A stretch of 41,535 nucleotides of DNA from Desulfobacterales bacterium (GTDB taxonomy: Bacteria > Desulfobacterota > DSM-4660 > Desulfatiglandales > Desulfatiglandaceae): NCBI GenBank assembly GCA_027027005.1, contig JALVMN010000113.1, positions 1 to 41,535 on the forward strand. Reading direction: 5' to 3'. The number at the start of each line of letters is the position of its first letter. The stretch's first letter is position 1. Made by a program: the position numbers and the translations under genes. Positions 15,591 to 24,840 of this stretch are shown here, in pieces. The notes under the pieces are model-generated. The model saw only the letters and a list, made by a program, of their open reading frames with translations, made no database searches and was not told the origin of the DNA.

Positions 15591-16919
15591 ATGGAACACT
15601 TCGATATTGTGATAAAAAATGCCACGATAATAACCATGAATCATGAAAGACAGGTGATCCAAGGAGGCTTCATCTGCACCAAAGGGGACAAGATCCAGGC
15701 ACTGGGCAAAGGTGATCCTCCTTCGGGTTCACATTCCACCGAGATAGACGCCCGAGGCGGGCTGCTGCTCCCTGGTCTCATTAATTGCCATACCCATGCC
15801 TCCATGACCCTTTTCAGGGGATTGGCCGATGACCTTCCCCTGATGGAGTGGCTTGAACAATACATCTTTCCAGTTGAAAGCCAGATGGACGGGGGCTTTG
15901 TAAAGGTGGGGGCACTCCTTGCATGCGCAGAAATGATAATGAGCGGGACCACCACATTTTGCGACATGTACCTCTTTGAGGACCAGGTGGCAGAGGCGGC
16001 TGCCGAGGCGGGTATGAGGTGTCTGGTGGGTGAGGTCCTCTACGACTTCCCTTCCCCCAACTACGGTCCCCTGGAGAAGGGATTTGATTACACCGAAGAG
16101 TTGATAAATAAGTGGCAAGGCCATCCCCTGGTCTCCATTGCCGTGGAGCCCCATTCCCTGTTTACCTGCAGCCCTGACCTTCTCAAGAGGGCAGGTGAGC
16201 TTGCAGAGAAATACCAGGTTCCACTCATAATCCACGTGGCAGAGACCCGGGCAGAGATACAGGAGGTGCAGAAGCGATACGGCAAGGGCCCGGTGGCCCT
16301 TCTCAAGGACCTGGGACTGTTGAAACCCAATCTCATTGCCGACCACTGCGTGCATCTTTCCCAAAATGAAATGGAGGAACTTGCTTCAGCAAGAGTCAGG
16401 GTGGCCCATAATCCTGAGAGCAACATGAAGCTTGCCTCTGGCGTGGCCCCGGTCCCTGAAATGATAAACCTGGGCATCCCGGTTGGGATTGGGACCGACG
16501 GGTGTGCATCCAATAATAACCTTGACATGCTCTCGGAAATGGACACTGCGGCCAAGCTGCACAAACTCCACAAGATGGACCCAACCGCCATTGATGCCCT
16601 CACCACCCTTGAGATGGGAACCATCAGGGCCGCCCAAGTCCAGGGGATGGACCACCTGGTAGGCTCCTTGGAAGTGGGCAAGAAGGCTGATTTCATCATA
16701 GTAGATGTTGACAAGCCTCATCTCATCCCCCTCTATAATCCTTACTCCCAGGTGGTGTATGCTGCCTCGGGCCATGATGTGAGCCACTCGGTCATAGACG
16801 GCCGCCTCGTGATGAAGGACCGCCAGTTGCTCACCCTTGAGCTGGATGACTTGATCAGGGCAGCCGGCAAGGAGGCCGAAAAGGTCAGGGCTTGGACAAG
16901 GTCTGCAAGGAAAGAATGA
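15591..16919 (+). CDS. mtaD: 5-methylthioadenosine/S-adenosylhomocysteine deaminase
   Basis: A 442-aa amidohydrolase (ATZ/TRZ family) that deaminates MTA and SAH to their inosine forms, relieving product inhibition of SAM-dependent enzymes. Metal-binding HTH is His67/His69 in LINCHTHASMTLFRGLADD. Further ligands are the His of HVAETRAE and HCVHLS, and GIGTDGCASNNNLDM with the metal-binding Asp. SLEVGKKADFIIVD is the usual C-terminal beta-domain motif. AGGGGTAGAGGGG lies before the ATG. It sits 57 bp after the PNP gene and overlaps the ATP-grasp gene by ATGA. The length is typical. Confidence 0.92.
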   Translation: MEHFDIVIKNATIITMNHERQVIQGGFICTKGDKIQALGKGDPPSGSHSTEIDARGGLLLPGLINCHTHASMTLFRGLADDLPLMEWLEQYIFPVESQMDGGFVKVGALLACAEMIMSGTTTFCDMYLFEDQVAEAAAEAGMRCLVGEVLYDFPSPNYGPLEKGFDYTEELINKWQGHPLVSIAVEPHSLFTCSPDLLKRAGELAEKYQVPLIIHVAETRAEIQEVQKRYGKGPVALLKDLGLLKPNLIADHCVHLSQNEMEELASARVRVAHNPESNMKLASGVAPVPEMINLGIPVGIGTDGCASNNNLDMLSEMDTAAKLHKLHKMDPTAIDALTTLEMGTIRAAQVQGMDHLVGSLEVGKKADFIIVDVDKPHLIPLYNPYSQVVYAASGHDVSHSVIDGRLVMKDRQLLTLELDDLIRAAGKEAEKVRAWTRSARKE

Positions 16920-17719
16920 CCTGTGATCAATCCCCGAAATCCTTTGTGGCCTTGGGAAGCAGGCTAAAGGGTGTCCCCGAGGTAGTTACTCTGGGGGTAA
17001 AACCCAACTTCCTGGACTATACCCCTAGAGAGCAAAGGCTCATAAAAGAGGCCGAGGTGATCCTGTTTCCCACCCTAAACTATGCCCAATTCTTCACCAC
17101 CCTGGGAAAGAGGATATTTCCGAGCCTGGAAACCTACCTTTATGCTGATGAAAAGATAAAGCAGACCACCTTGTTCTACATGCTTGGAATCCCCCATCCA
17201 AGGACACGGTTCTATTTTCCATTGCACCATTGCGAGATTCTGAAAGATTTTTCATTTCCCTTTGTGGCAAAACTGGCGCGAGGCTCTGCTCGAGGTCGGG
17301 GCGTGTTTTTGATAAAGGACCAGCGGGACCTTGAAATCTACCTAACTCGCACCAAGGTGGCCTACATCCAGGAGTATCTACCCCACGAAAGGGATCTCAG
17401 GGTGGTTCTCATCGGCTATGATCCTGTGATAGCCTACTGGAGGATAAGGGCAGAGGAGGAATTTCGCACCAACATCTCTTGCGGTGGGACCATTTCCTTT
17501 GATGCCATTGACCGATCCGGGGTGGAACTGGCCTGCAGGGTGGCCTGGGCCTGTAAATTCAACGATGTGGGCCTTGATCTCATCCACAGCGGCGGCAGGT
17601 GGTATGTGATTGAGGCCAACATGAAATACGGCCGCCAGGGGTTGAAACTCAAGGGGATGAAACTGAAAGAAATCTTTCGCCAAAAGCTTCTCACAGGGGA
17701 GCTCTTCAAGCAATGTTAG
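16916..17719 (+). CDS. RimK-like ATP-grasp protein
   Basis: About 267 aa from ATG 16916 (ATGA overlap with mtaD; AAGGA upstream). It has the ATP-grasp fold in RimK style: KQTTLFYMLGIPHPRTRF as the pre-ATP region, FPFVAKLARGSARGRGVFLI as the glycine-rich ATP loop with the Lys, AYIQEYLPHERDLRVVLIG, and a Mg-binding end VIEANMKYGRQGLK (Glu, Asn). Such enzymes ligate a carboxylate to an amine or thiol via acyl phosphate. The substrate is unknown. The stop overlaps the start of the penicillin-binding protein gene by 7 nt, so it is co-translated with it; a cell-envelope substrate is a reasonable guess but not shown. Confidence 0.8.
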   Translation: MTCDQSPKSFVALGSRLKGVPEVVTLGVKPNFLDYTPREQRLIKEAEVILFPTLNYAQFFTTLGKRIFPSLETYLYADEKIKQTTLFYMLGIPHPRTRFYFPLHHCEILKDFSFPFVAKLARGSARGRGVFLIKDQRDLEIYLTRTKVAYIQEYLPHERDLRVVLIGYDPVIAYWRIRAEEEFRTNISCGGTISFDAIDRSGVELACRVAWACKFNDVGLDLIHSGGRWYVIEANMKYGRQGLKLKGMKLKEIFRQKLLTGELFKQC

Positions 17720-20700
17720 GTAAAAAGACAAAGGCAGCACTTGTGTGCCTCGGCGTCTTCATCTTGGTGCCGCTGTTATATCTTGCCTATGTTTGGATGA
17801 GTGTCAGCACTGATGCAAAGGCGCGCATAGAAAAGGGAGTAATCCGTGAGGTCATCTTTTCTGAAACCCCTGTCTATTATGACGACGGCGTTACCCCCAT
17901 AGGGGTTTTCTTTGAAAAGACCCACCGTAAGTATGTCTCCTACCATGAGGTCCCCAAGATATTTATCAAGGCCCTGGTGGCAGCAGAAGATAAGAATTTC
18001 TTCAGCCATCCTGGCTTTGACATAAAGGCCATGGCTCGCGCCATGCTGGCCAATATCCGCGCTGGCAGGGTGGTCCAAGGCGGGAGCACCATAACCCAGC
18101 AGACGGCCAAGAACATCTTCAAGCGCCAAAAGCGCTCCTACGGGGCAAAGCTGAGGGAACTGATCCAGGCCATACTCCTTGAGATGCGTTATACAAAGGA
18201 AGAGATCCTGGAGATGTACATAAACCAGTTCTTTGTGACCGGCATAGGGAAGGGCCTTGGAATAGCAGCAGAGTATTTTTTTGACAAAGAGGTCAAGGAC
18301 CTGGACCTAGTGGAATCTGCCTTTATTGCGGGCTCCATCCAGGCCCCCAACCGCTACAATCCTTTTATCAAAAGGACCCAGGTGGAAAAGGAGCGGGCGC
18401 GACGCCTTGCAAAGGCCAGAAAAGACTATGTGCTAAAAAACATGTACAAGCTAAATTTCATAACCAAAGGGCAATACGAGGAGGCCAGGGCAAGGGAGGT
18501 CCCTTTCAAAAAGGGCAGGATCACCTACCGGCTTAATGTGGTCCTTGACTATATAAGGGAACAACTGGAGACGGACCATTTCAAGAACATCCTCGAAGAA
18601 CAAGGCATCAGCAATATAGCAACCAGTGGCATGAAGGTCTATACATCGGTAAACCAGGATCTCCAGGAACGGGTGACCGAGGCCCTCAGGAGACAGCTCA
18701 GTTACCTGGATGTCATGTTGAACGGGTATCCTTGGAACCATTCCCTGGCAGAAGTTGAAGAATCGGTCAAACTCCCAGGCCCAGAATCTGTGGATGAGGG
18801 TCTTCCCTTTCTGGTAAAGGTTGCCCAGGTTAGCACATCTCCTGGGCGTATGCACATGGTGGTATCCTGGGATACAGGCGGGGGAGTAATTGATGTAAAG
18901 GGGCTCTCAAGGATGGTGGAGGCCTGGGTGAAGTGGAAAAAAGGTCCATGGGCCACACCCAACAGCCGTGTCATGGCCTCTTTTCTCAGGCATTTCAAGC
19001 CAGGAGATCTTGTCATAGTTCGATATGTCAAGGACGGCTCAGGTCACGGCAAGCAATTGGTGCTAACTACATCCCCACAACTTGAAGGTGCCGTGATAGT
19101 CCTCAAAAATGGGATGATCAAGGCCATGGTAGGCGGCTATCGTAACAGGTTCTTCAACAGGGCCACTGACGCCAAGCGTCAGCTTGGCTCCATATTCAAG
19201 CCCTTTGTCTATACCGCAGCAATCCAACTGGGATGGAACCCACTGGATTCATTGCCGAACTACAAGGAGCTCTACAGGTTCCAGACCACTTCCTATGTGC
19301 CCAGGCCTGACCATCCGCCCAAGAGTTCAAGGGTATCCATGGCATGGGCAGGGGTGAAGTCCGAGAATCTGGCCACGGTCTGGCTGGTCTATCACCTCAC
19401 AGATCACCTAACCCTCAGGCAATTTAGGGAGGTTGCCAAGATAGTGGGACTTGCCCCTAGGTCCGTGGAGTCGTACCAGGATTATGCCGCCAGAATAAGG
19501 GATCAACACGGCATACTTGTAAACAGGCGCGCCTTGATGGAGGCTGCCTTTGAAATGGCAAAGAGGCAAATAGAATCAGACTTGATCTTTGAGGGCCAGG
19601 AAGAGGCCCTGGCTTATCTAGGGCCATTGCGCTACGATTCCTCAGGTCACGGCCTCAGCAGAGATGATCTTGAGGACTGGGATATCCTGAGGTATGACTT
19701 CCAGAGGCTCTTAAAGCTTCACGCCAATATGAAGACAGCCCTTGAACAAATAAAGGATTCTTTACCTGCGGCTACTTACAACTGGGAGCCACACGAAGAA
19801 CTCCTACCGGCTCCACCATCTTTTAGGAACTTCTACGTACACCGAACAGGCCCTGAGCAGGTCAGGATCCTCTATCTGGAAGGGGGGATTTCATCTGAGA
19901 TCTCATTCTTGGAGTCACTGAGCCAGAGGCCTGAGCTTTGGCACAGATTGCTTGAGGCAGAAGGTGATATATGGATAGACGCCCTGCTCCCTGCCAGCAC
20001 CATTGAGCAGCTCAAAGAACAGACAGATAAGAATTATAAGGGCCTTGCCTCCATGAGGCCCTATGACATGGAGGTCCTAAGGCATGTCAGGGATTTTAAA
20101 GTCCTTGTCAATCTATCATACCTTGTGTACCTTTCAAGAGGCTTGGGGATTGGCACGAGGCTTGAGCCGGTGCTCTCATTTCCCCTTGGGCCCAATGCCA
20201 TAAGCATCATGGAGGCAGCCCTTGCATATCAGACCATTATGACCGGAAAGAGATTCCGGCTCAATGACTCGGTGGGAATAGGAAGTGTGCCCATAATCAC
20301 CAGGCTGGAAGACAGGGATGGGGTAGTGCTCTGGGAATACAAGCCACAGCCCCAACAGGTGCTTTCCAGGACCACTTCTGCCTTGGTATGCGATATCCTG
20401 AGAAATGTAATGGCCCATGGCACTGGCCGAGGCGCAAGAGAAAGGGTGATGGTCAAGGTGACTCACGAAGACACGGTCCTCAGCATCCCCATACCACTCT
20501 TCGGCAAGACCGGCACGGCCAATCGATTCACAAATTCCAGCTTTATAGGCCTTGTCCCTTCCCCTGATGAGGACAGTGGCCAACTAAACCTTGAAAAGGG
20601 CTATGTGATTGGAACTTATGTGGGCTATGATGATAACCGCCCCATGAAGTCAGAACATGTTGCCATCTATGGCGCCTCAGGGGCACTTCCAATCTGGATC

Positions 20701-20961
20701 CAGGCTGCAAACGGGATCGTGAACAGCCCGGAATTCAAGGAGACACTGGATGTTGCAGAACTGGCCTTTGGATCCTCCCTGGACCTCCCCCGCCCCTTTG
20801 GGTCCCTTTCCAGGGTAAAAGTGGATCCCATATCAGGCCTTCCGCTGGAGGGTGAGGTCCGAGAGGAGGAGGGACCGGAGGTCTTGAGCAATGTGGAAAG
20901 AGCTTCCAACTCTTTAGCACTTAAGAGGGTCTTTGAACCCTTAAAAGAGGTGAAAAAATGA
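17713..20961 (+). CDS. Class A penicillin-binding protein (bifunctional glycosyltransferase/transpeptidase)
   Basis: A 1082-aa inner-membrane protein with an N-terminal membrane anchor (AALVCLGVFILVPLLYLAYVW). The GT51 glycosyltransferase domain has AAEDKNFFSHPGFD with catalytic Glu near residue 92, and QGGSTITQQTAKNIF. The transpeptidase domain has Ser493-x-x-Lys496 (GSIFKPF), Ser550-Glu-Asn552 (KSENLATVW) and Lys932-Thr-Gly (FGKTGTANRF). Motifs 2 and 3 are about 380 residues apart, roughly 200 more than in E. coli PBP1a; the extra part is charged and helical-looking (about residues 560-800). It polymerises and cross-links peptidoglycan. It overlaps the ATP-grasp gene before it and the lipoprotein gene after it (ATGA). 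Confidence 0.92.
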   Translation: MLGKKTKAALVCLGVFILVPLLYLAYVWMSVSTDAKARIEKGVIREVIFSETPVYYDDGVTPIGVFFEKTHRKYVSYHEVPKIFIKALVAAEDKNFFSHPGFDIKAMARAMLANIRAGRVVQGGSTITQQTAKNIFKRQKRSYGAKLRELIQAILLEMRYTKEEILEMYINQFFVTGIGKGLGIAAEYFFDKEVKDLDLVESAFIAGSIQAPNRYNPFIKRTQVEKERARRLAKARKDYVLKNMYKLNFITKGQYEEARAREVPFKKGRITYRLNVVLDYIREQLETDHFKNILEEQGISNIATSGMKVYTSVNQDLQERVTEALRRQLSYLDVMLNGYPWNHSLAEVEESVKLPGPESVDEGLPFLVKVAQVSTSPGRMHMVVSWDTGGGVIDVKGLSRMVEAWVKWKKGPWATPNSRVMASFLRHFKPGDLVIVRYVKDGSGHGKQLVLTTSPQLEGAVIVLKNGMIKAMVGGYRNRFFNRATDAKRQLGSIFKPFVYTAAIQLGWNPLDSLPNYKELYRFQTTSYVPRPDHPPKSSRVSMAWAGVKSENLATVWLVYHLTDHLTLRQFREVAKIVGLAPRSVESYQDYAARIRDQHGILVNRRALMEAAFEMAKRQIESDLIFEGQEEALAYLGPLRYDSSGHGLSRDDLEDWDILRYDFQRLLKLHANMKTALEQIKDSLPAATYNWEPHEELLPAPPSFRNFYVHRTGPEQVRILYLEGGISSEISFLESLSQRPELWHRLLEAEGDIWIDALLPASTIEQLKEQTDKNYKGLASMRPYDMEVLRHVRDFKVLVNLSYLVYLSRGLGIGTRLEPVLSFPLGPNAISIMEAALAYQTIMTGKRFRLNDSVGIGSVPIITRLEDRDGVVLWEYKPQPQQVLSRTTSALVCDILRNVMAHGTGRGARERVMVKVTHEDTVLSIPIPLFGKTGTANRFTNSSFIGLVPSPDEDSGQLNLEKGYVIGTYVGYDDNRPMKSEHVAIYGASGALPIWIQAANGIVNSPEFKETLDVAELAFGSSLDLPRPFGSLSRVKVDPISGLPLEGEVREEEGPEVLSNVERASNSLALKRVFEPLKEVKK

Positions 20962-22313
20962 AAAAATCAATGCTCGTCTCCCTGATGTTTTTGCTTGCCG
21001 TTGCCTCGTGCGTGCCTCTCCAAAGAGAAAGGCCTAGGGTGGCCATGATTCCGAGAGGGGCTGCTCCGCTAGCAGAACACCAAAGAGAGCGGTTGGAAAA
21101 CAGGGTGAAGGCACTGAGGGCCTTACTGGAAGATGGGGCCCTTGATCCTGATCAGTCCAGGCTGGCTGCCAATCTCATCAGGCTCTATGAAGAGATCGCC
21201 GAAAGGGTGGAGCCTTACAGGCCCCTTGAAAGGGATCTCCTGGCAGCGCTCTTGGAGTTGGAGGCCCGCTATTTTGAGCTGGCCACCAAAGAGGCCCTGG
21301 AGGCCAAAGAAGTGGTGAGCGAATTCCTGGAGGCCAGGGCCGAGATCTTAGAATTGTTTGTTTCGAAAAATTACGCAGGAGTGGTGGACCGCTGCGTCTC
21401 CTTGAAGAACCGTTACGGCGCCAAGGCCCTCGACCCGGAGCTTGAGGCCGTGCTTTCCATGGCATTAGCCCGCCAGGGATTGTATAAAGAGGCCATTGAG
21501 ATCGCAGAAAGGGTTATGGCCAGCAAACAAGACCTCCCAAATCTCACAACACTCCTCGCTGAAATACCCCTGTGGTATCTGGAATTGCAAGACAATGAAA
21601 AGGCCTTTGCTGCCTTTGAGCGATTCAGTAAGGTGGCTCACGAGTCCAGCAACCTTGCAAACAGGATCGGTGCCCGCGTCATGGCTGCTAGCCCGCAGGG
21701 GGTAATAATCTCTAAATATCCCCAACACCCTACTGAACAAAGTATGCTGAAACCAGATGAAAGAGTTGGAACTGAGACCCTGGAAGGCCTGATTCAGGAG
21801 GCATACAGGCTTTCAGATATGAAGAAATTTGAAGAGGCTAGGGAATTACTTTTGACCCAGCGAAACAAGTTTACAAACCCTTCGGAGCTTGAGGCCATTG
21901 ATCAGGCCCTGAGGATCATCGACCAGCGCGAGGAGCAGTACCTGGAGGCAAGGATAGCAGCCCTTTCGAGAGACAGGTTTACCTTGGAAAACGCCAGGCG
22001 CCTGGCCGAGGAGGAGCGCTACGACGAGGCAATTGCTGCCCTTGACCAGTTGCTTGCCCTTTCTCCTGGCAACAAAGAGGCAAAGGCCCTGAGAGACAGC
22101 CTGGTGGAAACCCACATAAACAAAGAAAGGAACAAGGCCGCCAGACTGTTTTTGGCTGCCAAGAATGTATCCGACCCCTTGAAAAAAGAAAGGTATTTGC
22201 GCTCCTGCCTCGAAATACTTAAAGGATTGGTTGATAAATATCCATCATCTCCCTTAATTCCTAGGATAAATTCACATATTGCAAAAGTTTCAAGAGAGCT
22301 TGAAAGATTGTAA
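20958..22313 (+). CDS. TPR-like lipoprotein
   Basis: A 451-aa predicted lipoprotein. The signal peptide MKKSMLVSLMFLLAVASC has a lipobox (VASC, Cys18). The mature part is almost wholly helical. Several TPR-like units are recognisable, e.g. DMKKFEEARELLL near the middle and ERYDEAIAALDQLLALSPGN in the last third. The ATGA overlap with the PBP gene indicates coupled translation. By analogy with the LpoA/LpoB lipoproteins that activate class A PBPs in enterobacteria, it may be an outer-membrane partner of this PBP; the helical N-terminal domain of LpoA is TPR-like too, but no direct homology was seen. The function is otherwise unknown. Confidence 0.78.
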   Translation: MKKSMLVSLMFLLAVASCVPLQRERPRVAMIPRGAAPLAEHQRERLENRVKALRALLEDGALDPDQSRLAANLIRLYEEIAERVEPYRPLERDLLAALLELEARYFELATKEALEAKEVVSEFLEARAEILELFVSKNYAGVVDRCVSLKNRYGAKALDPELEAVLSMALARQGLYKEAIEIAERVMASKQDLPNLTTLLAEIPLWYLELQDNEKAFAAFERFSKVAHESSNLANRIGARVMAASPQGVIISKYPQHPTEQSMLKPDERVGTETLEGLIQEAYRLSDMKKFEEARELLLTQRNKFTNPSELEAIDQALRIIDQREEQYLEARIAALSRDRFTLENARRLAEEERYDEAIAALDQLLALSPGNKEAKALRDSLVETHINKERNKAARLFLAAKNVSDPLKKERYLRSCLEILKGLVDKYPSSPLIPRINSHIAKVSRELERL

Positions 22314-22346
22314 TTCCCTCTATAGTCGAGCAGTGGGTGAAATGAT

Positions 22347-23279
22347 ATGGAGCCTCTGAGAGGGATAGAAGTGGTGGGGCTCGGCCAGGCCTGTGTGGAC
22401 TATCTTGGAATGGTTCCCGTGTTTCCACATGAAGACGGCAAGGTGGAGCTCGCCGAGATCCACACCTTCTGCGGAGGACCTGCCTCCACTGCCATGGTGA
22501 CCCTTGCAACGCTTGGGATAAGGACCTCGTTTCTGGGTTCCATCTCTGATGATCACTTTGGAAAGAAGATCCTGGAAAATCTAAGGCAAAAGGGAGTGGA
22601 CACCACCTGTCTCAAGGTTAGGCCAGGCTATTCGTCCCAGTTTGCCTTCATAGCCATATCAGGTGGGGGGCGAAGGACCATATTCTGGCACAGGGGGAGT
22701 GTGCCACCACTATCAGCCCAAGATGTAGATCTGAGGCTTTTCCCTGATTCAAGGGTCCTTCACATGGACGGCCTGATGATTCAAGCCTGCCTTGAGGCGG
22801 CCCGCCAGGCCAAGTCAATGGGTATCAAGGTGGTCATGGATGCCGGCACCTGGCGTGAGGGCAGCAGAGAGTTGTGTTCCACAGTGGATATCCTGATCGC
22901 CTCTGAGACCTTTGCCGCCCCGCTTGTGGGGGAAGATGCCCCGGTGCAAAAGGCCCTGGAGGCGCTAAAGTCCCTTGGGCCAGAAGTGGTGGTAATCACC
23001 CTGGGCTCTAGGGGAAGCGTAGGGCTTGGGCCAGAGGGCCTGGTAATGCAGGCAGCTTACCGGGTGGATGCCGTGGACACCACAGGGGCAGGCGATGTGT
23101 ATCACGGAGCCTATATCTATCCAATGCTCCAAGGAAAATCCATGGAATATTGCATGCGCTTTGCCTCTGCTGCGGCAGCCCTCAACTGCACGGCCATAGG
23201 CGCCCAAGGGGGGATACCCCGGTTAAGGCAGGTGGAGGAGCTTATGAACTCAGGGGGGCTGCTCCCTCAAGCAATCTAG
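22347..23279 (+). CDS. PfkB-family carbohydrate/nucleoside kinase
   Basis: A 310-aa ribokinase-fold kinase. VVGLGQACVDYLGMVP is the N-terminal substrate strand, TFCGGPASTAMVTLATLG the first PfkB signature, and VDTTGAGDVYHGAYIY the second signature with the catalytic Asp and anion hole. VVMDAGTW and VVVITLGSRGSVG are the nucleotide-fold strands. The substrate cannot be fixed from sequence: sugar, sugar phosphate or nucleoside are all possible. Placement downstream of the PNP/mtaD/PBP run (33 bp after the lipoprotein gene) would allow a salvage role. The last 38 bp overlap the tail of the convergent YprB-like gene. Confidence 0.88.
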   Translation: MEPLRGIEVVGLGQACVDYLGMVPVFPHEDGKVELAEIHTFCGGPASTAMVTLATLGIRTSFLGSISDDHFGKKILENLRQKGVDTTCLKVRPGYSSQFAFIAISGGGRRTIFWHRGSVPPLSAQDVDLRLFPDSRVLHMDGLMIQACLEAARQAKSMGIKVVMDAGTWREGSRELCSTVDILIASETFAAPLVGEDAPVQKALEALKSLGPEVVVITLGSRGSVGLGPEGLVMQAAYRVDAVDTTGAGDVYHGAYIYPMLQGKSMEYCMRFASAAAALNCTAIGAQGGIPRLRQVEELMNSGGLLPQAI

Positions 23280-24000
23280 CCCTCATCTCCTTATAGGCCA
23301 TCTCCATGAGGGGCTCCAGGTTTACGATGTCTGCTGTGTTGTAACGAATCAGTTCCCTCAGGGCCTCCCTGTCACCCCACTCGTGGGCCTTCCAGAGCAA
23401 GACCGCGTCAAAGCCATTCATCCCCTGGATGGCCTCTTCCCGCTGGATACCCAATTCTTGTTCAATTCGCTTCAGCCCTCCTTTGAAGCCGAGCCTGTTC
23501 AGGAGGTATCTTAGGTCTATGTGACCAGGAGGGAGATGGATGTGGGGGAACCACCTCCTTATAAACGGGAGATCAAAGGTGGAGCCATTGAAGGTCACCA
23601 CCAGATCGTATGATGAAATGGCAAGTTCAAATTGCTCAAGGTTTTTTCCGTTCACAAAGGTGCAGACCCTCTTTCCATCATACAACCCTATGACCGTAAT
23701 CTCGTCAACACCCTGGAATCCACCGCTGGTTTCAATGTCCAAGTACACCACCTTGTCCTTGAAGTCCTTGAATAGACGCCACATGTGGTCAGATGAAAGG
23801 CGGTCCTGGAAGAAGCGAATCTCCCTCTTGTGCCGTATGGATCTTTCCAGCTCGTAGCGGATCATACGATCCTTGGAAGGACTCAGTATGGTCCTCTTGG
23901 CCTCAATAAAATCATACCAGGTGTATATACCCTCTTCCCAAATCCTCTTTTCTGTCTTGGGGCCAATGCCCGGGATGTGAATAAAGGTGTTTTCCAACAA
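23242..24000 (-). CDS. YprB-like DnaQ-fold exonuclease
   Basis: A 252-aa protein of the YprB/RNase-H-like exonuclease family. An N-terminal helix-hairpin-helix-like piece (IPGIGPKTEKRIWEEGI) precedes the 3'-5' exonuclease core: YLDIETSG (metal-binding Asp/Glu), VTFNGSTFDLPFIRR (motif II Asp), and YNTADIVNLEPL (late Asp). It probably degrades or trims nucleic acids; the physiological substrate is unknown. The start is TTG 24000 with GAGGAG upstream, and no ATG is available near it. It lies 75 bp downstream of the isomerase gene. Its 3' end overlaps the opposing PfkB gene by 38 bp. Confidence 0.85.
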   Translation of the reverse strand: MLENTFIHIPGIGPKTEKRIWEEGIYTWYDFIEAKRTILSPSKDRMIRYELERSIRHKREIRFFQDRLSSDHMWRLFKDFKDKVVYLDIETSGGFQGVDEITVIGLYDGKRVCTFVNGKNLEQFELAISSYDLVVTFNGSTFDLPFIRRWFPHIHLPPGHIDLRYLLNRLGFKGGLKRIEQELGIQREEAIQGMNGFDAVLLWKAHEWGDREALRELIRYNTADIVNLEPLMEMAYKEMRARLLEGAAPLSS

Positions 24001-24075
24001 AGATAGTTACTCCTCTCCCCAGCGCGAATTAATCTTCATCGTATCAGTGAGGGCCACACCCATGCAAGGAGGATT

Positions 24076-24840
24076 TCAGGAATCAAGAAGGGCCTTTACC
24101 CTCTCGAGACAGCCTTGGACTTCATAGGGACGCAACTCCAGGGTGATGGTCCTGTTGTAACCGGTGTCCATCAGGCCTTTGAGCAGAGTGGAAAAATCAA
24201 TTATCCCCTTGCCAATGGGCAGGTGGAGATCGTCCCGGGGGGAGGAGCCACCCAGGTTGTCGTGGATATGGACATGCCGGATCTTGTGAGGAATCTCCTT
24301 GAAAAACAAGGGGGCCACATTGGAGGAATGAAGGAGTTGGGCATGGCCCAGGTCAAGGGTAATGCCTATCTGGGGGACCCTCTCAAATAGGGGAAGAAAA
24401 TCCTCCGGCACTTCACTTAGGTTTTCAAGGCATACCTCCACTCCAATATCATCTGCCGCCTCTACCACCTCTGCCAACAGATCCATCTTGAAAAGCAGCA
24501 CTTCAGGACGCACAAAGCGAGGATCCATCCAGAGGTGAATGGTCAGGAGTTCCATCTCCAGGCCAGGCATAATCTTTAGGAGCTTCAAGACCTTGGGATA
24601 ATAGTCTTCACGAAGTCCCTGGCTGTAATTGGGGTCCCCTTCCCTGGGGCCATGGCATAGATATGAGATACCCAAGGCTCGCTTCAATTCCATGAACTTG
24701 GAGACGTGTATGCCAAATCCATCAGGATCCACAATGGGGATCTCGGCAAACGAAAGCCCCATGTCATGGATTTTTACCACATCTTCAGGGCTCCTTGCAG
24801 TGGCCCCCAGTTGAATCCCTCTCGAAGCCTTGAAACTCAT
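24076..24840 (-). CDS. TIM-barrel sugar phosphate isomerase/epimerase-like protein
   Basis: About 254 aa from ATG 24840, with GGAAGG close upstream; the frame is open further, with an ATG at 24852 and a TTG at 24981. The xylose-isomerase-like/AP-endonuclease-2 barrel is seen from GIQLGATARSPEDVVKI through LLTIHLWMDPRF, VEVCLENLSE (metal-binding Glu), GITLDLGHAQLL (Asp, His), RHVHIHDN (His, Asp) and TITLELRP (Glu). These are the usual divalent-metal ligands. The exact substrate is not predictable; nuclease activity is less likely without the full Nfo motif set. It shares its direction with YprB downstream. Confidence 0.78.
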   Translation of the reverse strand: MSFKASRGIQLGATARSPEDVVKIHDMGLSFAEIPIVDPDGFGIHVSKFMELKRALGISYLCHGPREGDPNYSQGLREDYYPKVLKLLKIMPGLEMELLTIHLWMDPRFVRPEVLLFKMDLLAEVVEAADDIGVEVCLENLSEVPEDFLPLFERVPQIGITLDLGHAQLLHSSNVAPLFFKEIPHKIRHVHIHDNLGGSSPRDDLHLPIGKGIIDFSTLLKGLMDTGYNRTITLELRPYEVQGCLERVKALLDS

